The notes below the pieces were generated by a model. That model did no database searches, had not been told where the DNA came from, and worked only from the letters and a program-made list of their open reading frames with translations. Source: Prorocentrum cordatum (Eukaryota > Sar > Dinophyceae > Prorocentrales > Prorocentraceae). From it: a stretch of DNA of 64,000 nt. Shown here in pieces: positions 18,891-28,531 of this stretch. The stretch covers positions 28,501 to 92,500 of the forward strand of contig CAUYUJ010016066.1 of assembly GCA_963575745.1 (NCBI GenBank). The letters are read 5' to 3'. A program made the position numbers and the translations under genes. How positions within the stretch are numbered: the stretch's first letter is position 1; each line of letters starts with the position of its first letter.

Positions 18891-19598
18891 CAGTATCCGT
18901 GCGGCTCGGATGCAGAACAGAACAGACAGAGTGTACACGACTCCGCGTGGGCTTCGACAGGTGGGCAGGGCGCGGGTGCTCGTAGCACGCGGCTGGCCTC
19001 GCGGATGATTTGGAGGGGCCGTGTTCGCGCACGTCGCCGGGCGCGTACGTCTCTTTTGTGGGCTGCCCCCAGCTCTCGGGGCCCCCCCACGGGTCCAGGA
19101 AACGTCAAGAAAGCGGCCCGGGATGGTGATCGTCTTTTTATTCATTGCGCTGCCGATCGGCGCAGGACCCCCCCCCTTCCCCTCCCCCACCCCCCATGGA
19201 GTAGATCTTGGCTGTTTTTTGGCGCCTGTTTCGAGCGGGTGGGGTCTCCCCGAGAGGCAGCACTCTTGCAAACAGTCGCACTAAGCAGATGTCTGGAGCC
19301 AGACCCCCCCCCATCCCCTCCCCCCCCCCTTCCGCTCAATGCCGAAACGCTAATAAAAAAAACGCTCGCATGAAGAGTGGGTCCTGACGGAAGGCCCCAG
19401 GGTCTAGCATCCGTTTCCCGCAGGACCCGTTGCTCCAACGCCAGGGCGCCCGTTGTGAAACGCAGCACGCGCCGTGCTTGAGGCGTCCGTGCCGATGCGT
19501 GGCGTGCTGGCTCGGCGCATCGGGCCACGTTTTGCGCGAACGCCTCGCGTCTGACCTGCGTGTGCAGCCCAGGTTGTCCGTGCCATCGCGCCACGGGT

Positions 19599-19740
<142 letters not shown>

Positions 19741-20114
19741 CAGAACAACGGTGCGTCACGCAGCAGCGCCCTGGGCGAGGATTGCCAGGCCTGATCGTGG
19801 TCACCGCCGTCGCCAACACTTCTGTGTGAAATCTCCCCCCGCGTCCGAAACGTCTGTGATTAACAGTTCTCACGCTTTTGTGTCTGAACCCTCGCCACCT
19901 GGCACTACAGCCCCCCAGTGGGCGGGGTTAGAGGGACAATCTCTTCGAAAGGCCCCTGGCCTAGGAGGAGGAACGTGTCAGTCTCAGGCGGGACTTTCGC
20001 TCACCAGCTCCCACCCTGGGCCACCATGGCAGAGTGATTGCCTGTTTTTGCTTGCCATGCGGACGATTACCACCACCACGGCGATGACGACGACGACAAC
20101 GACGGGAATTCATT

Positions 20115-20960
20115 TTCAAGGCCTTCAGCAGATCTTTCTAGGGTCCCTCTTGGAGGCTTCCGGGGCCCCCCTGGGGCTCTCTTGGGTCCCTCTTGGAGTC
20201 TTTGGGGCCATCTTGGAAGCCATTGGTCAAAGGATGGGGGGTACTGAAGTAGTGCCCCCCCCGGTCTGCGACCGATTTCTTTGGTCCCTCTTGGGCTGCT
20301 CTTGGGGCGCCGACGACGCCGACGCCGATGCCGACGCCGACGCTGACGTCGAGGACGACGACGACCCCGCCGCCGGCGCCACCGACGACGACGACAACAA
20401 CAACGAAGTCAACCATCAAGGCCTTCAGCAGGTGTTTGGCTCTATGAGCGTCCCAGAGGCATCTTAGGGCCCTCTAGAGGCCCTTTCGGAGGTCTCTGCG
20501 GCCTTCATAGGGCTCTCTTGGGTCCCTCTTCGAGGCTTTGGCAACTCCCTTGGGGCCTATTAGGAAGCCATCGGCCAAAGCATGTGGGGTACTCAAGGGG
20601 CCGTCTTGGGCCGCTCTTTGGGCCCTCTTGGGCGCCAGTGGGGCCATCCTGGGGCCCTCTTGGGCCATCTTGGAGCCATCTTGAGGCCTCAAGAGCCCAT
20701 CCGAAGCGATCAGGCGAGAAAGCCAAACACATTGAGCAGCACATCGATTTTGACTGATCTTCTCAGATGCTTGCCTGTGGGATGCCTCCTCGAAAGGCTC
20801 GGAGGGCACTTTGGGCCGTCCTGTGGCGATCTTGAGGGCTCCCGGAGGCGTGCAGGAGACTATCACTACTTCCGTGACCATTTTGGGATATCTTGAGCGA
20901 TCTAGGAGGCCATCTCGAGCTCTCTGGGGCCCTCTAGGAGACCATAGGGGCAGACCCAGG
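20115..20960 (+). repeat. GGGCCCTCTTGG minisatellite field (family M)
   Basis: Imperfect 15-20 bp units built on GGGCCCTCTTGG / GGGGCCATCTTGG. Two GAC/GAT/AAC triplet patches accompany it (20070-20112 and 20310-20405). AAGGCCTTCAGCAG occurs at 20118 and 20419, marking a ~300-bp duplication. Confidence 0.8.
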
Positions 20961-21046
20961 GGGAGGGGGATTGGGACGGGGACCCCCCTCCCCGAAGGGG
21001 AACAACGCGGTCAGCAGACCGAGCTCCTTGGACAGCTCACGCCCAG

Positions 21047-21229
21047 AGGGCCGGGGGGCGTCTTGGACTCGCGCTGCGCACCCCTCGAGGAGCGTGAGCT
21101 GGCCTACCTCGCGCGATGGAGGTCGGCATGGCTCCTGCCCTTTGCGAACCCGCACGGCTACTTCCACGACACCCGGGAGGAGCTCGCCGTCGACCCGAAC
21201 CGCGACGCGCCGTACGGGAACACGCACAG
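21047..21229 (+). CDS. M14 carboxypeptidase exon (NPxGY and NR motifs)
   Basis: It encodes ...LDSRCAPLEERELAYLARW, RSAWLLPFANPHGYFHDTRE and ELAVDPNRDAPYGNTH. FANPHGY and DPNRDAPY correspond to the M14 NPDGY and vDLNRnFP signatures; Asn-Arg there binds the substrate carboxylate (N144 and R145 in carboxypeptidase A). The exon ends CACAG|GACCTC with a GA donor. The start at 21047 (CCCAG|AGG) is inferred from phase. An 8-bp ACAGGACC is present at 21226-21233 and again at 21467-21474, flanking the intron. Confidence 0.85.
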
Positions 21230-21470
21230 GACCTCGGCAGCGGCTCTAGGGGAGCCTGGCATGTCCTCGGGATGTAGACTTTCGCAGGCACTCGCGTGCG
21301 CCAGCGTCTGGCAATCAGTGGGCAAGGGCCGATCTGTCGTCGACTCGCATCGACATAGCGTCGATTCGTGTCGATTTAGCGTCAATTAGTGTCGGCGAGC
21401 GTCGACTAGTGCTGATTCGCAAGAGCCAGCAAGATGGTATGGGAGTCTCCCATACGACGCCGCAGAACAG
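21230..21470 (+). repeat. Introner-like intron (241 bp) with family K repeat
   Basis: A GA...AG intron starts GACCTCGGCAG and ends CGCAGAACAG. It contains a family K TAGCGTCGAT minisatellite and the tail GCAAGAGCCAGCAAGATGGT shared with 35700-35740. It is flanked by the 8-bp direct repeat ACAGGACC. Removing it joins ...GNTH-R-TKSGLTCLQT exactly in frame. Confidence 0.75.
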
Positions 21471-21686
21471 GACCAAATCCGGGCTCACGTGCCTGCAGAC
21501 GTTCACGACGCGCACGCTGCACGCGCTCCTCAGCTCCCACCTCTTCCACAACCTCGTCAACTTCCACGCTGGGACGCGGGCGATGGTCTACCCGTTTGGG
21601 GGCCCGAACCACCTCCTGCTGCACCCCAACGGCACGCAGGCCCAGCGCCCTGCCTACGACGGCACTCGCCAGGAAGCCCACCCCAG
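21471..21686 (+). CDS. M14 carboxypeptidase exon with third zinc ligand
   Basis: It encodes TKSGLTCLQTFTTRTLHALL, SSHLFHNLVNFHAGTRAMVY and PFGGPNHLLLHPNGTQ. LVNFHAGTRAMVYPFGG matches the M14 strand vtFHgG...YPwG; its His is the third zinc ligand (H196 in carboxypeptidase A). The C-Q-T stretch is typical of the loop after NR. The 3' edge is provisional: CCCCAG|CG keeps the frame into the next exon and duplicates CCAGCG, but it would be a non-standard donor. Confidence 0.85.
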
Positions 21687-21721
21687 CGTCGAGGAAGAGA
21701 GTCACGTGCGCAGACAGCAAC

Positions 21722-21990
21722 CTCCGGAGAGCCCCGCGCGGACTTTTGGGGTCGGCGCCGGAGCCTCACAGCCCTTGAGCGCGTCGGGCGCGGCGGGCGG
21801 GCGCGCGCCGCCAGGGGCGCCCGGTGCCGATCCAAGGAATCCGCGTGCGCAATTTCGGATGATAGGCATTGCTTCCGCCGCCAGTACCAGGGGTGGGGGG
21901 AGGAGGAGGAGGAGGAGGAGGAGGAGGAGGAGGAGGAGGAGGAGGAGGAGGAGGAGGAAAAGGGAAAGGAGGAGGAGGAGGAGGAGGAGG
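21722..21990. repeat. Family B element plus (GAG)n in an intron
   Basis: A diverged family B copy (about 21722-21870: CTCCGGAGAGCCCCGCGCGG, GGCGCCGGAGCC and a right arm GTGCCGATCCAAGGAATCC) is followed by a GAGGAGGAG tract (21897-21990). Both lie in the intron between 21686 and 22097. Confidence 0.7.
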
Positions 21991-22096
21991 GCCGCCTCAT
22001 TCTTCCTTTCTCCCAGGTGTCCTGCGTGTGCTGGTGGTGATGGAAGCTCTGCCCAGCATCGAACGTTGATGTCTGTGCTGGCCTTTCCTCCTCCAG

Positions 22097-22286
22097 CGGC
22101 AAGCCCGGCGACGAGGCGCCGGCGGGCAGGGATCAGCTCGTCGCGCAGCTGCTCGGCGAGGACGCTGCTTCGGCGGACGGCGCGGGCACAGCAGAGGCCT
22201 CGCTGCACGCGGGCCAGGTCGAGACGGCGGGTGACTCGGGGACCGGCGTCGGGGCGCACGCGCCCGACTGGGTGGCCCTGCGACAG
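22097..22286 (+). CDS. M14 carboxypeptidase exon (variable insert, APDWVALRQ)
   Basis: After CTCCTCCAG it encodes GKPGDEAPAGRDQLVAQLLG and an Ala/Gly-rich acidic stretch, then HAPDWVALRQ. The last part fits the M14 segment sPDd.alr after the YPwG loop; the rest looks like a lineage-specific insertion. It ends CGACAG|GCCTTC with a GC donor, phase 0. Confidence 0.65.
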
Positions 22287-22490
22287 GCCTTCAAGAAGAG
22301 GAGCTGCACACTCGCACAGCTGCGAGGCTTCCCCAGGATCTCTTTCGGATCGGCTCGGGGGCCCCCTGGCGGCGGGAGCCTCCGGCGCCGCGCTCCCTGT
22401 TGCGCTGGAGGGGGGTGCAGTGCCGATCCGAGAACATCCGCGCGGAGCTCCGAAAGCTTCTGTCCGTGGATGTCTTCTTTTCCTCCTGAG
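22287..22490 (+). repeat. Intron consisting of one family B element
   Basis: This 204-bp GC...AG intron contains a complete family B foldback: left arm AGGATCTCTTTCGGATCGGC, core CCCCCTGGCGGCGGGAGCC, right arm GCCGATCCGAGAACATCC and GCGCGGAGCTCCGAAAGC. Little else is present: the 5' edge GCCTTCAAGAAGAG and the 3' edge CTTCTTTTCCTCCTGAG. The transposable element is essentially the intron. Confidence 0.75.
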
Positions 22491-22577
22491 GTCGCCAGGC
22501 GCATGCAGCTCGCCGCGGGCGGCTACGTGGAGCACGCCTGCATGAGCGCCGGCGACCGTGTGCAGCTGGCCCTCGGG
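22491..22577 (+). CDS. M14 carboxypeptidase exon (short helix)
   Basis: After CTCCTGAG it encodes VARRMQLAAGGYVEHACMSA then GDRVQLALG. Following DWVALRQ from the previous exon this continues the M14 pattern in which a helix with la..M..y.g follows PD. The 3' boundary is approximate (22565-22577). Confidence 0.6.
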
Positions 22578-22922
22578 CGTTGCTTAGTGGGGGGGGGCGA
22601 TCAATGGAGGGGTGAAGAATGGAGCACCTCTGGTGCACCTGGGCCCTGAAGGGGCCCCCTGGGGCCCAACATGTGCACCAGAGGCGCACTGTTATTCACG
22701 CCACCGCTTCCTGAGATCCGACGTTGCCAAAAAACCATGCAGACCCGCGAAAGCCACGTCTGTAGCCCTGGACCCCATCTCTCTGCTGTATATGTTTTCG
22801 AGCCGGATCGACCGGTGATGGTCCTGGGGGCCCGAAGCCTTGCGAGAGCGCCCGGTGTGACGAGATATCGCCACGCCCAGATGTTTGGGGTCTCTCGCCA
22901 CCCACCGTGTGCAACCTGCAAG

Positions 22923-23063
22923 GCCCGCCAGGCCGGGCCGGCCGGGCCGTGCGGGAGGGTCGAGCAGAGCGCCTGCCCCGGCATGAACGCGATGGTCAGC
23001 TTCGGCGACGGGCAGCAGGTGCACATGTTCGAGGAGCTGCGCCGCTGCCCCGAGGGAGAGGAG
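22923..23063 (+). CDS. Candidate exon of the M14 gene
   Basis: An open coding-like stretch encodes GPCGRVEQSACPGMNAMVSF, GDGQQVHMFEELRRCPEGEE. It has the same codon style as flanking exons and a plausible AG acceptor (22922 or 22931) and GC donor (GAGGAG|GCTCGG). It does not match a canonical M14 motif, so it may be an insert in the loop before the Tyr-bearing segment or may not be spliced in. Confidence 0.45.
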
Positions 23064-23387
23064 GCTCGGCGGATGCAAAAAGGGCGTGGTCACGACGGGA
23101 TGGGTGCTTTGCGAGCTGCGTCGTCGGGGCTCCTGTCGGGTTATCGCCAGGAGCCCGGTTCAGGGGAGCCGGGTAGTGATTGGCCCCTGCAGGAAGCCCC
23201 AAATAAGGATTGGAGTCGCTGGACCAGGTTTGCCGTAGCTGATGCTTTTCGGGTTACGGCAGTTCCAGTCAGTGGAATGGGACGGGGGGGCGCCCCCTGC
23301 CCCTGGTGCACATCACTCAACCGGGTCCCACGAAGCCCAGTTCTGCCAGCGCCCGATTTTGAGGAACAGAGAGTTGCGCAGCCATCT

Positions 23388-23560
23388 GTAAGCTTTGGAG
23401 GCCCGCGCGGACTTCTCGGATCGGCGCGGGGCTCCCGCTGGCGGCGCCTCCAGCGCCGCCCCTGGCGCGCTCCGCGCGCCAGGGAGGGTGGCCCAGCGCC
23501 GGTCCAGGGAAATCAGCTCGGACCTCCGGAAGCTTCTGTTGATGCCATGCTCCGCTGCGC
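23388..23560. repeat. Foldback element family B, copy
   Basis: TAAGCTTTGGAGGCCCGCGC and CTCGGACCTCCGGAAGCTT are inverted arms around GGCGCCTCCAGCGCCGCCCC. It lies in the intron between 23063 and 25040. Confidence 0.8.
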
Positions 23561-23671
23561 CAGCTGGGGCCATGGGGGGCACCACGTTGCCCTCGTCGGG
23601 GCGCGGCGGAGAGCTCCGTCGACGTCCTCCGAGAGGCCAAACGCGAGTATACTCGAAGAACAAAAAAACGC

Positions 23672-24600
23672 CATGAACACAAGCTTTCGGAGCTCCGCGC
23701 GGATTTCATGAATCTGCGCTGCGCCCCCCACCACGTGGCCCTCGTCGGGCCTCGTCGGGGCGCGGCGGAGAGCTCCGTCGACGTCCTCGCCCGGCCCAGA
23801 CATCCGACGCCCCGGTGTGTTCGGAGCACGTGCCCCTGACCTCTCGACCATTTCCTGGGGGACCGTTTGGTTTCATCCTGAGCCGTTTTTCAGGCGGTCC
23901 CAAGGCCCAGGGAGAGCCCCGAGAGGCCAAACGCGAGTATACTCGAAGAAAAAAAAAAGCCATGAACACTAACTTTCGGAGCTCCGCGCGGATTTCATGA
24001 ATCTGCGCTGCGCCCCCCACCACGTGGCCCTCGTCGGGCCTCGTCGGGGCGCGGCGGAGAGCTCCGTCGACGTCCTCGCCCGGCCCAGACATCCGACGCC
24101 CCGGTGTGTTCGGAGCACGTGCCCCTGACCTCTCGACCATTTCCTGGGGGACCGTTTGGTTTCATCCTGAGCCGTTTTTCAGGCGGTCCCAAGGCCCAGG
24201 GAGAGCCCCGAGAGGCCAAACGCGAGTATACTCGAAGAAAAAAAAAAGCCATGAACACAAACTTTCAGAGCTCCGCGCGTATTTCATGAATCTGCGCTGC
24301 GCCCCCCACCACGTGGCCCTCGTCGGGCCTCGTCGGGGCGCGGCGGAGAGCTCTGTCGACGTTCTCGCCCGGCCCAGATATCCGACGTGCCGATTTGTTC
24401 GGGGCACGGGCCCCCGACCTTTCGACCACTTCCCGGGGGACCGTTTTTTGCATCCCGAGCTGTTTTTCTGGCAGTCCTGAGGCCTGAAGGGGGGTCCCGA
24501 GAGTCTGAAAACGAGTGCATTCGAAGAAGAAGAAGAAACAGAGAAGAAACAGAGAAAAAATAATAATAAGAAGAAGAAGAAGAATAATAATAATCGCTGT
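23672..24600 (+). repeat. 289-bp tandem duplication built from family B and C pieces
   Basis: Unit 1 (23672-23960) and unit 2 (23961-24249) are almost identical. Unit 3 (24250 to ~24600) is diverged and ends in GAA/AAT triplets. Each unit has a family B left arm (TTTCGGAGCTCCGCGCGGAT), CCCCCCACCACGTGGCCCTC, a family C core (CCATTTCCTGGGGGACCG, TTTCATCCTGAGCCG), then AACGCGAGTATACTCGAAGA and an A-run. Confidence 0.9.
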
Positions 24601-24765
24601 CAACAGGAACTTTCGAAGCTCCGCGCGGCTTGCTTGGATCTGCGCTAGGCCCCCCTGGCGGCGCCTCCGGCGCCGCCCCTGGCACGCTCCGCGCGCCAGG
24701 GAGGGGGGTCCAGCGCAGATCCAAGAAGTCCGCGCGGATCGCCGAGAGTTTCTCTTTATGTTGTT
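24598..24765. repeat. Foldback element family B, copy
   Basis: Arms ACTTTCGAAGCTCCGCGCGG and CCGCGCGGATCGCCGAGAG; CTTGGATCTGCGC pairs with GCGCAGATCCAAG. The core is GGCGCCTCCGGCGCCGCCCC. Confidence 0.8.
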
Positions 24766-25039
24766 TGAAACCAAATTTGTTTGTTTCGAGACGCCGAATT
24801 TCTGAGGCCCCCCAGGGTGCGGGTTGCCACCCGCACCCTCTGCAGATCCGCCCCCTTCCAGGAGCGAAAGAAGGACGTACCCGTACATGAATCCACGCTG
24901 GTTTCGAGAGTACGCATTGCCCGAATGTTCGTATCACGCGGCCAGTCTCGCGGATCGAGGGGCCGTGCTCATGTACATGGCTGGGCGCGTAGCATCTTTG
25001 TGGGCTCCCTGCCCTTTCTTCCCCGGGCCGACCCGAGAG

Positions 25040-25131
25040 GCGAGCGCCGAGGCCCGCCAAGGCCCCGAGCAGGACGTCATGTGGTACCGGTCGGTCAGCG
25101 AGCACTCCACCGACATCTCGGGGGCGCCCAG
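25040..25131 (+). CDS. M14 carboxypeptidase exon (before the Tyr motif)
   Basis: After CCCGAGAG it encodes ASAEARQGPEQDVMWYRSVS then EHSTDISGAP and ends in phase 2 near CCCAG. Joined to the exon at 26570 it reads STDISGAPRG-IYWVSGDIMD, continuous with the M14 strand leading to the substrate-binding Tyr. The acceptor is inferred. Confidence 0.6.
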
Positions 25132-25161
25132 GGGGGTGTTTGCTCGAGGCCAGAGGGGGAA

Positions 25162-25310
25162 AAGGTACCTATACCGCTACCCCTCCCTAGTTTTCTTTTT
25201 TGGGGGGGGGGGCGCCTGGGAGGCCCTCGTCGCCACCGCTGGACTCGCTTCGAAATTCTGGTCAGAACGCACCCCAGGACCGGGGAAAAGCGGTATCTGT
25301 ACCTTCTGGT
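25162..25310. repeat. Foldback element family D, copy 3
   Basis: AGGTACCTATACCGCTACCC (left) and AAAGCGGTATCTGTACCTTC (right) are inverted ends. The interior matches the family (GAGGCCCTCGTCGCCACCGC). Confidence 0.85.
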
Positions 25311-25344
25311 CTCCCCAGAGCGCTCAGGAGTTGAAGAGGACAAA

Positions 25345-25465
25345 TAGCCATAAACACAAATGTTTGGCGCTCCGCGCGGATTTGTTGGAGCGGCGCTGGG
25401 ACCTCCCTTGCGGCGCCTCCCCAGGCGCGGGGCGCGGATCCAAGCAGCAATTCATGCTTATGGCG
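25345..25465. repeat. Foldback element family B, short copy
   Basis: TGTTTGGCGCTCCGCGCGGA, GGAGCGGCGCTGGGACCTCC and GGGCGCGGATCCAAGCAGC. A further left-arm fragment is visible at about 25808-25870. Confidence 0.65.
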
Positions 25466-26064
25466 TTGTTCCCTTGGGTCTTGGGTCTGAGGGTGGTGGG
25501 TCTGAGGGTGGTGGGTCTTGGGTCTGAGGGTGGCGGGGGGCGGATCAGAGGAGGAGCAGACACGTGTCGCTGCCCTCCCCTCGGCGCCACGGCGGGGGTC
25601 GCCCCGCACTCCTGGTCAGAAGGAGCTCCCGACATCCTGGGGCCGTCCGGGAGGGTCTCTGTTCGAGGGTGGACGGGCCGGGGCAGGGGAGGAGCACACG
25701 TGCACATATCGCTGCCCTTCCCTCAGGGTTCGCCCCGAACTCCCTCCTGGTCAGAAGGCTCCCTGGACATCGCGGGGGCGCACCAGGGGAGGAACAGTGC
25801 TCGGCATAACCACCGCTTCCTTGAGCTTCTCGCGGGCTGCTTGGATCGGCGCTGGGCCCTCCTCTCTCGGCTCCCCCCTCCCCTCGTCCGCGCGCGTGCT
25901 CGCGAGCGGCGGCCGTATCCATAGGCACGCCCTCGCGGTCTGGACTCCGGGGCGCCGTCCTGGATGCGCTCCGCGCGGGGCGCACGGACCGCGGGGCCGC
26001 GGAGTCGGGTATGTGTGCTTCGCTCGGCGGCGAGCGAGGGGGGGGAGGCGAGACGGAGGGGGCA

Positions 26065-26180
26065 TTCTCAGAAGGCTCGGGACCCCCGCGGCCTTCTGAG
26101 AAGCTGCCCGAGCCTCCCCCGAAGACAAGCAGAGACTTCTCCGAGGGCGCTATGGGCTTCTGAGAAGCCCCGCCGCCTTC
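26065..26180. repeat. CTTCTGAGAAG foldback (family J-like)
   Basis: GCATTCTCAGAAGGCTCGGG pairs with CGGCCTTCTGAGAAGCTGCC, and a further GGCTTCTGAGAAGCCC palindrome follows. Related to the copies at 10325 and 12405. Confidence 0.65.
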
Positions 26181-26569
26181 TGCGTAATGGAGGATGATGA
26201 TGACAAAAGCACGGAGGTCGTGTTCACGCGGCGGCGCCCGGGATAATGATTAGAAACAACCGGCCCCAGGCTGGGAAACTATTTTTTTTTATCGTCCCCC
26301 CCCCCCGCCGTCCTCGGGCGCGCGCCCCCCCCGGTAACGAAACACCGCACAGGCGAGCCCTGCTTCTGAGCGTTCCCCCCCGGTGTGGGAAACTATTTTT
26401 TCAATCGTTCCCCCCCCCTTTTTTTCTTAATCGTTATCCCACATTCGGCCTTCTCCTACCGATGGCTTCCCCGCGCGCGCCGCCGGCTCGCCCACGACGT
26501 GCCGCGGGCTGCGGCGTGCGCGGGCCCCCCACCCCCCCTCTGCCTGCAACGCCCCTCGGCGGCGCGCCG

Positions 26570-26683
26570 GGGCATCTACTGGGTCTCGGGGGACATCATG
26601 GACTGGTCCTACGCGGGCGCCTGGGAGGGGCGCGGCGACGGCCGCGCGCCCGCGTGCCCCGGCACGGACCCCGAGCGCCTCAG
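26570..26683 (+). CDS. M14 carboxypeptidase exon with substrate-binding Tyr
   Basis: It encodes GIYWVSGDIMDWSYAGAWEG then RGDGRAPACPGTDPERL. It matches the M14 segment G.y.v.GgmeDWaYagsW; the Tyr of DWSYAG is the counterpart of Y248 in carboxypeptidase A. It ends GCGCCTCAG|GCATCG (GC donor). GCCTCAGG is repeated exactly at 27777-27784, on the other side of the intron. The 5' edge is imprecise. Confidence 0.8.
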
Positions 26684-26817
26684 GCATCGGGCAGGGAAGC
26701 GGGAGCGAGCCTCACCCTGTCGGAAGCAATCAGCCCCCCCGTCCGTCTTGTTCGGCGGAAGGTGCAGCGCTTGCGGCACCGGGGCCGGGGCGGAAGCGGT
26801 GATGGTCCGCCGCAGCG

Positions 26818-26862
26818 TCCTCCTCCTCCTCCTCCTCCTCCTCCTCCTCCTCTGCCCTCTTT
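26818..26862 (+). repeat. (CTC)n tract in intron
   Basis: CCTCCTCCTCCTCC inside the intron between 26683 and 27784. Another CTC/TTC-rich run lies at 27055-27095. Confidence 0.8.
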
Positions 26863-27384
26863 TCCTTTTCCTCGCCTCGTCCGCCTGGAGCTCGCCTCGT
26901 CCGCCTGGAGCTGCTCCTGGAGCTGCCGCCGCCGCAGGTCAGCCGCGTGGAGGGCGGGGCATCGGCGTCGGCTTCGATTCGGCGTCCACTCAATTCGTTT
27001 GATTTTCCTTCTCTCGACTCCTGCTGTCGTTCATGCTAACTATCATTGCTATCCTTTTCCTTTTCCTCCTCCTCTTCCTCCTCCTCTTACTTTCTCCATG
27101 CCTCCCCCGAAGGTCTCGGGAGGTCCCCCGAGGTCGTCCGAGGTCTGCGGGCTTTCGCAGGGTCCATTTCCGCTTGGTCCCCCATGCGTGTTCGCAGGGC
27201 CGACGTTCTTTCTGGTTGTATGCCTCTCGGTGGCCTTTTGTCCGTAGGCGAGTAGCGAAACGATGATTTATTGTGTGTGTTGTTGTATGTGTTCGCGATA
27301 TCGCCAGAGGGAGCCGTCACAAGTAATTAATTGCTTTGTTTGCGGTGCTGGAGCGATATCGCCACGGGGGTGGCTGCTTGCACC

Positions 27385-27500
27385 CTAGGGCCTAAGCTGT
27401 CGGAGCTCTGCGCGGAGTTCGCGGATCTGCGCTGGACACCCCTTCGCCGCGCTTCTGGCGCCGCCTTGCGCAGGTCAGAGAAATCCTCGGGGGGGCCCAC
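27385..27500. repeat. Foldback element family B, short copy
   Basis: CTGTCGGAGCTCTGCGCGGA, GGATCTGCGCTGGACACCCC and GGTCAGAGAAATCCTCGGGG show the family arms in a shortened form. Confidence 0.65.
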
Positions 27501-27783
27501 ACGGTGTGGTGACCACGCCGCGTGGTGACTCGGCGGGGATTCGGGGTCACCGCGTGATTTGGGGGAGTTGGGTCGTTCTCCGAGGATGGCTCGAGCGACT
27601 GGTGCCTCCGAGGTCCCGAAAACGTGTGGGGACGGACCGCGCGGTGAGGTCGTTGGTGATTCCGAGGTCAGGTCCGTCACCACACGGCTCTGGAGACCCG
27701 AGAATCCGCGCGGGCCTTTGGTCTTTCGGAAGTGCAATGTCTGTGCAGCTTCACTCTTCCCCCGGCAGGGCGCCAAGCCTCAG

Positions 27784-28003
27784 GGTCATGAGCTACCTCG
27801 TGGAGACCGACAACGAGAAGCAGCCGGGCGCGGAGGCGATCCTGAGCAACCGCTCGCGCGAGGCCCCCGGCGGCTCCCTCGGCGCCGACCCCGAGCTCTA
27901 CCGCAACGAGCGGGACCAGGGCCTCGTCGCGCGCAACGTCCGGGCCGTGCTGTCGCTCTTCGAGATGGCGGTGCCTAGCGTGCGCGTGGACCTGCAGCGG
28001 GGC
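27784..28003 (+). CDS. M14 carboxypeptidase exon with catalytic Glu
   Basis: It starts after GCCTCAG and encodes VMSYLVETDNEKQPGAEAIL then SNRSREAPGGSLGADP, ELYRNERDQGLVARNVRAVL and SLFEMAVPSVRVDLQRG. YLVETDNEKQP is the M14 strand bearing the general-base Glu (E270 in carboxypeptidase A), and VARNVRAVLSLFEMAVP is the usual closing helix. It ends CGGGGC|GTGTGG (GT donor). GTGTGG also begins the next exon. Confidence 0.9.
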
Positions 28004-28531
28004 GTGTGGTACGGGGCGGGCTGCGGCGTGATGGATGCCGTCAGGGTGTTCGGGGGGGGGGAGGAGCGACACCAACACCACCAGGGGGACCACCTCCAGC
28101 GAGCAGGTCCGCGATGCCCCCCCGAGCGAGAGGCCAGGGATGTCTCGAGGGAGAGGGGGGACCACACCACCAGGGAGGCCCCCCTTGCCTCCGCGCACCT
28201 CCTCGCCCCCCAGACCCCCAACATCGTGATTTTTTCGTGACGTCGACCCCCAGAGGTCTCGACCCATCCCCCAGGACCGGTCCCTCATCCTGAGTCGTTT
28301 TTTCACGACCCCGAGGCCCGGCAAGGGCCCCCAGAGGCCGAAACTGGCAAGAAATGATCTCCCGTCGCGATTCTTTCCCGACTCGACGGGGTCTGGGCCT
28401 GGTGGTGCTCCTCCTCCTCCTCCTCCTCCTCCTCCTCCTCCTCCTCCTCCTCCTCGTCCTCCTCCTCCTCCTCCTCCTCCTCCTCCTCCTCCTCCTCCTC
28501 CTCCTCCTCCTCCTCCTCTCCTTGCGCCCAG
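28004..28531 (+). repeat. Introner-like intron: family C element plus (CTC)n
   Basis: A GT...AG intron of 528 bp flanked by GTGTGG on both sides. It contains a full family C copy (28225-28400) followed immediately by CTGGTGGTGCTCCTC and a ~110-bp CTC tract (28408-28520). The same element-plus-triplet join occurs inverted at 29803-30060. Confidence 0.75.
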
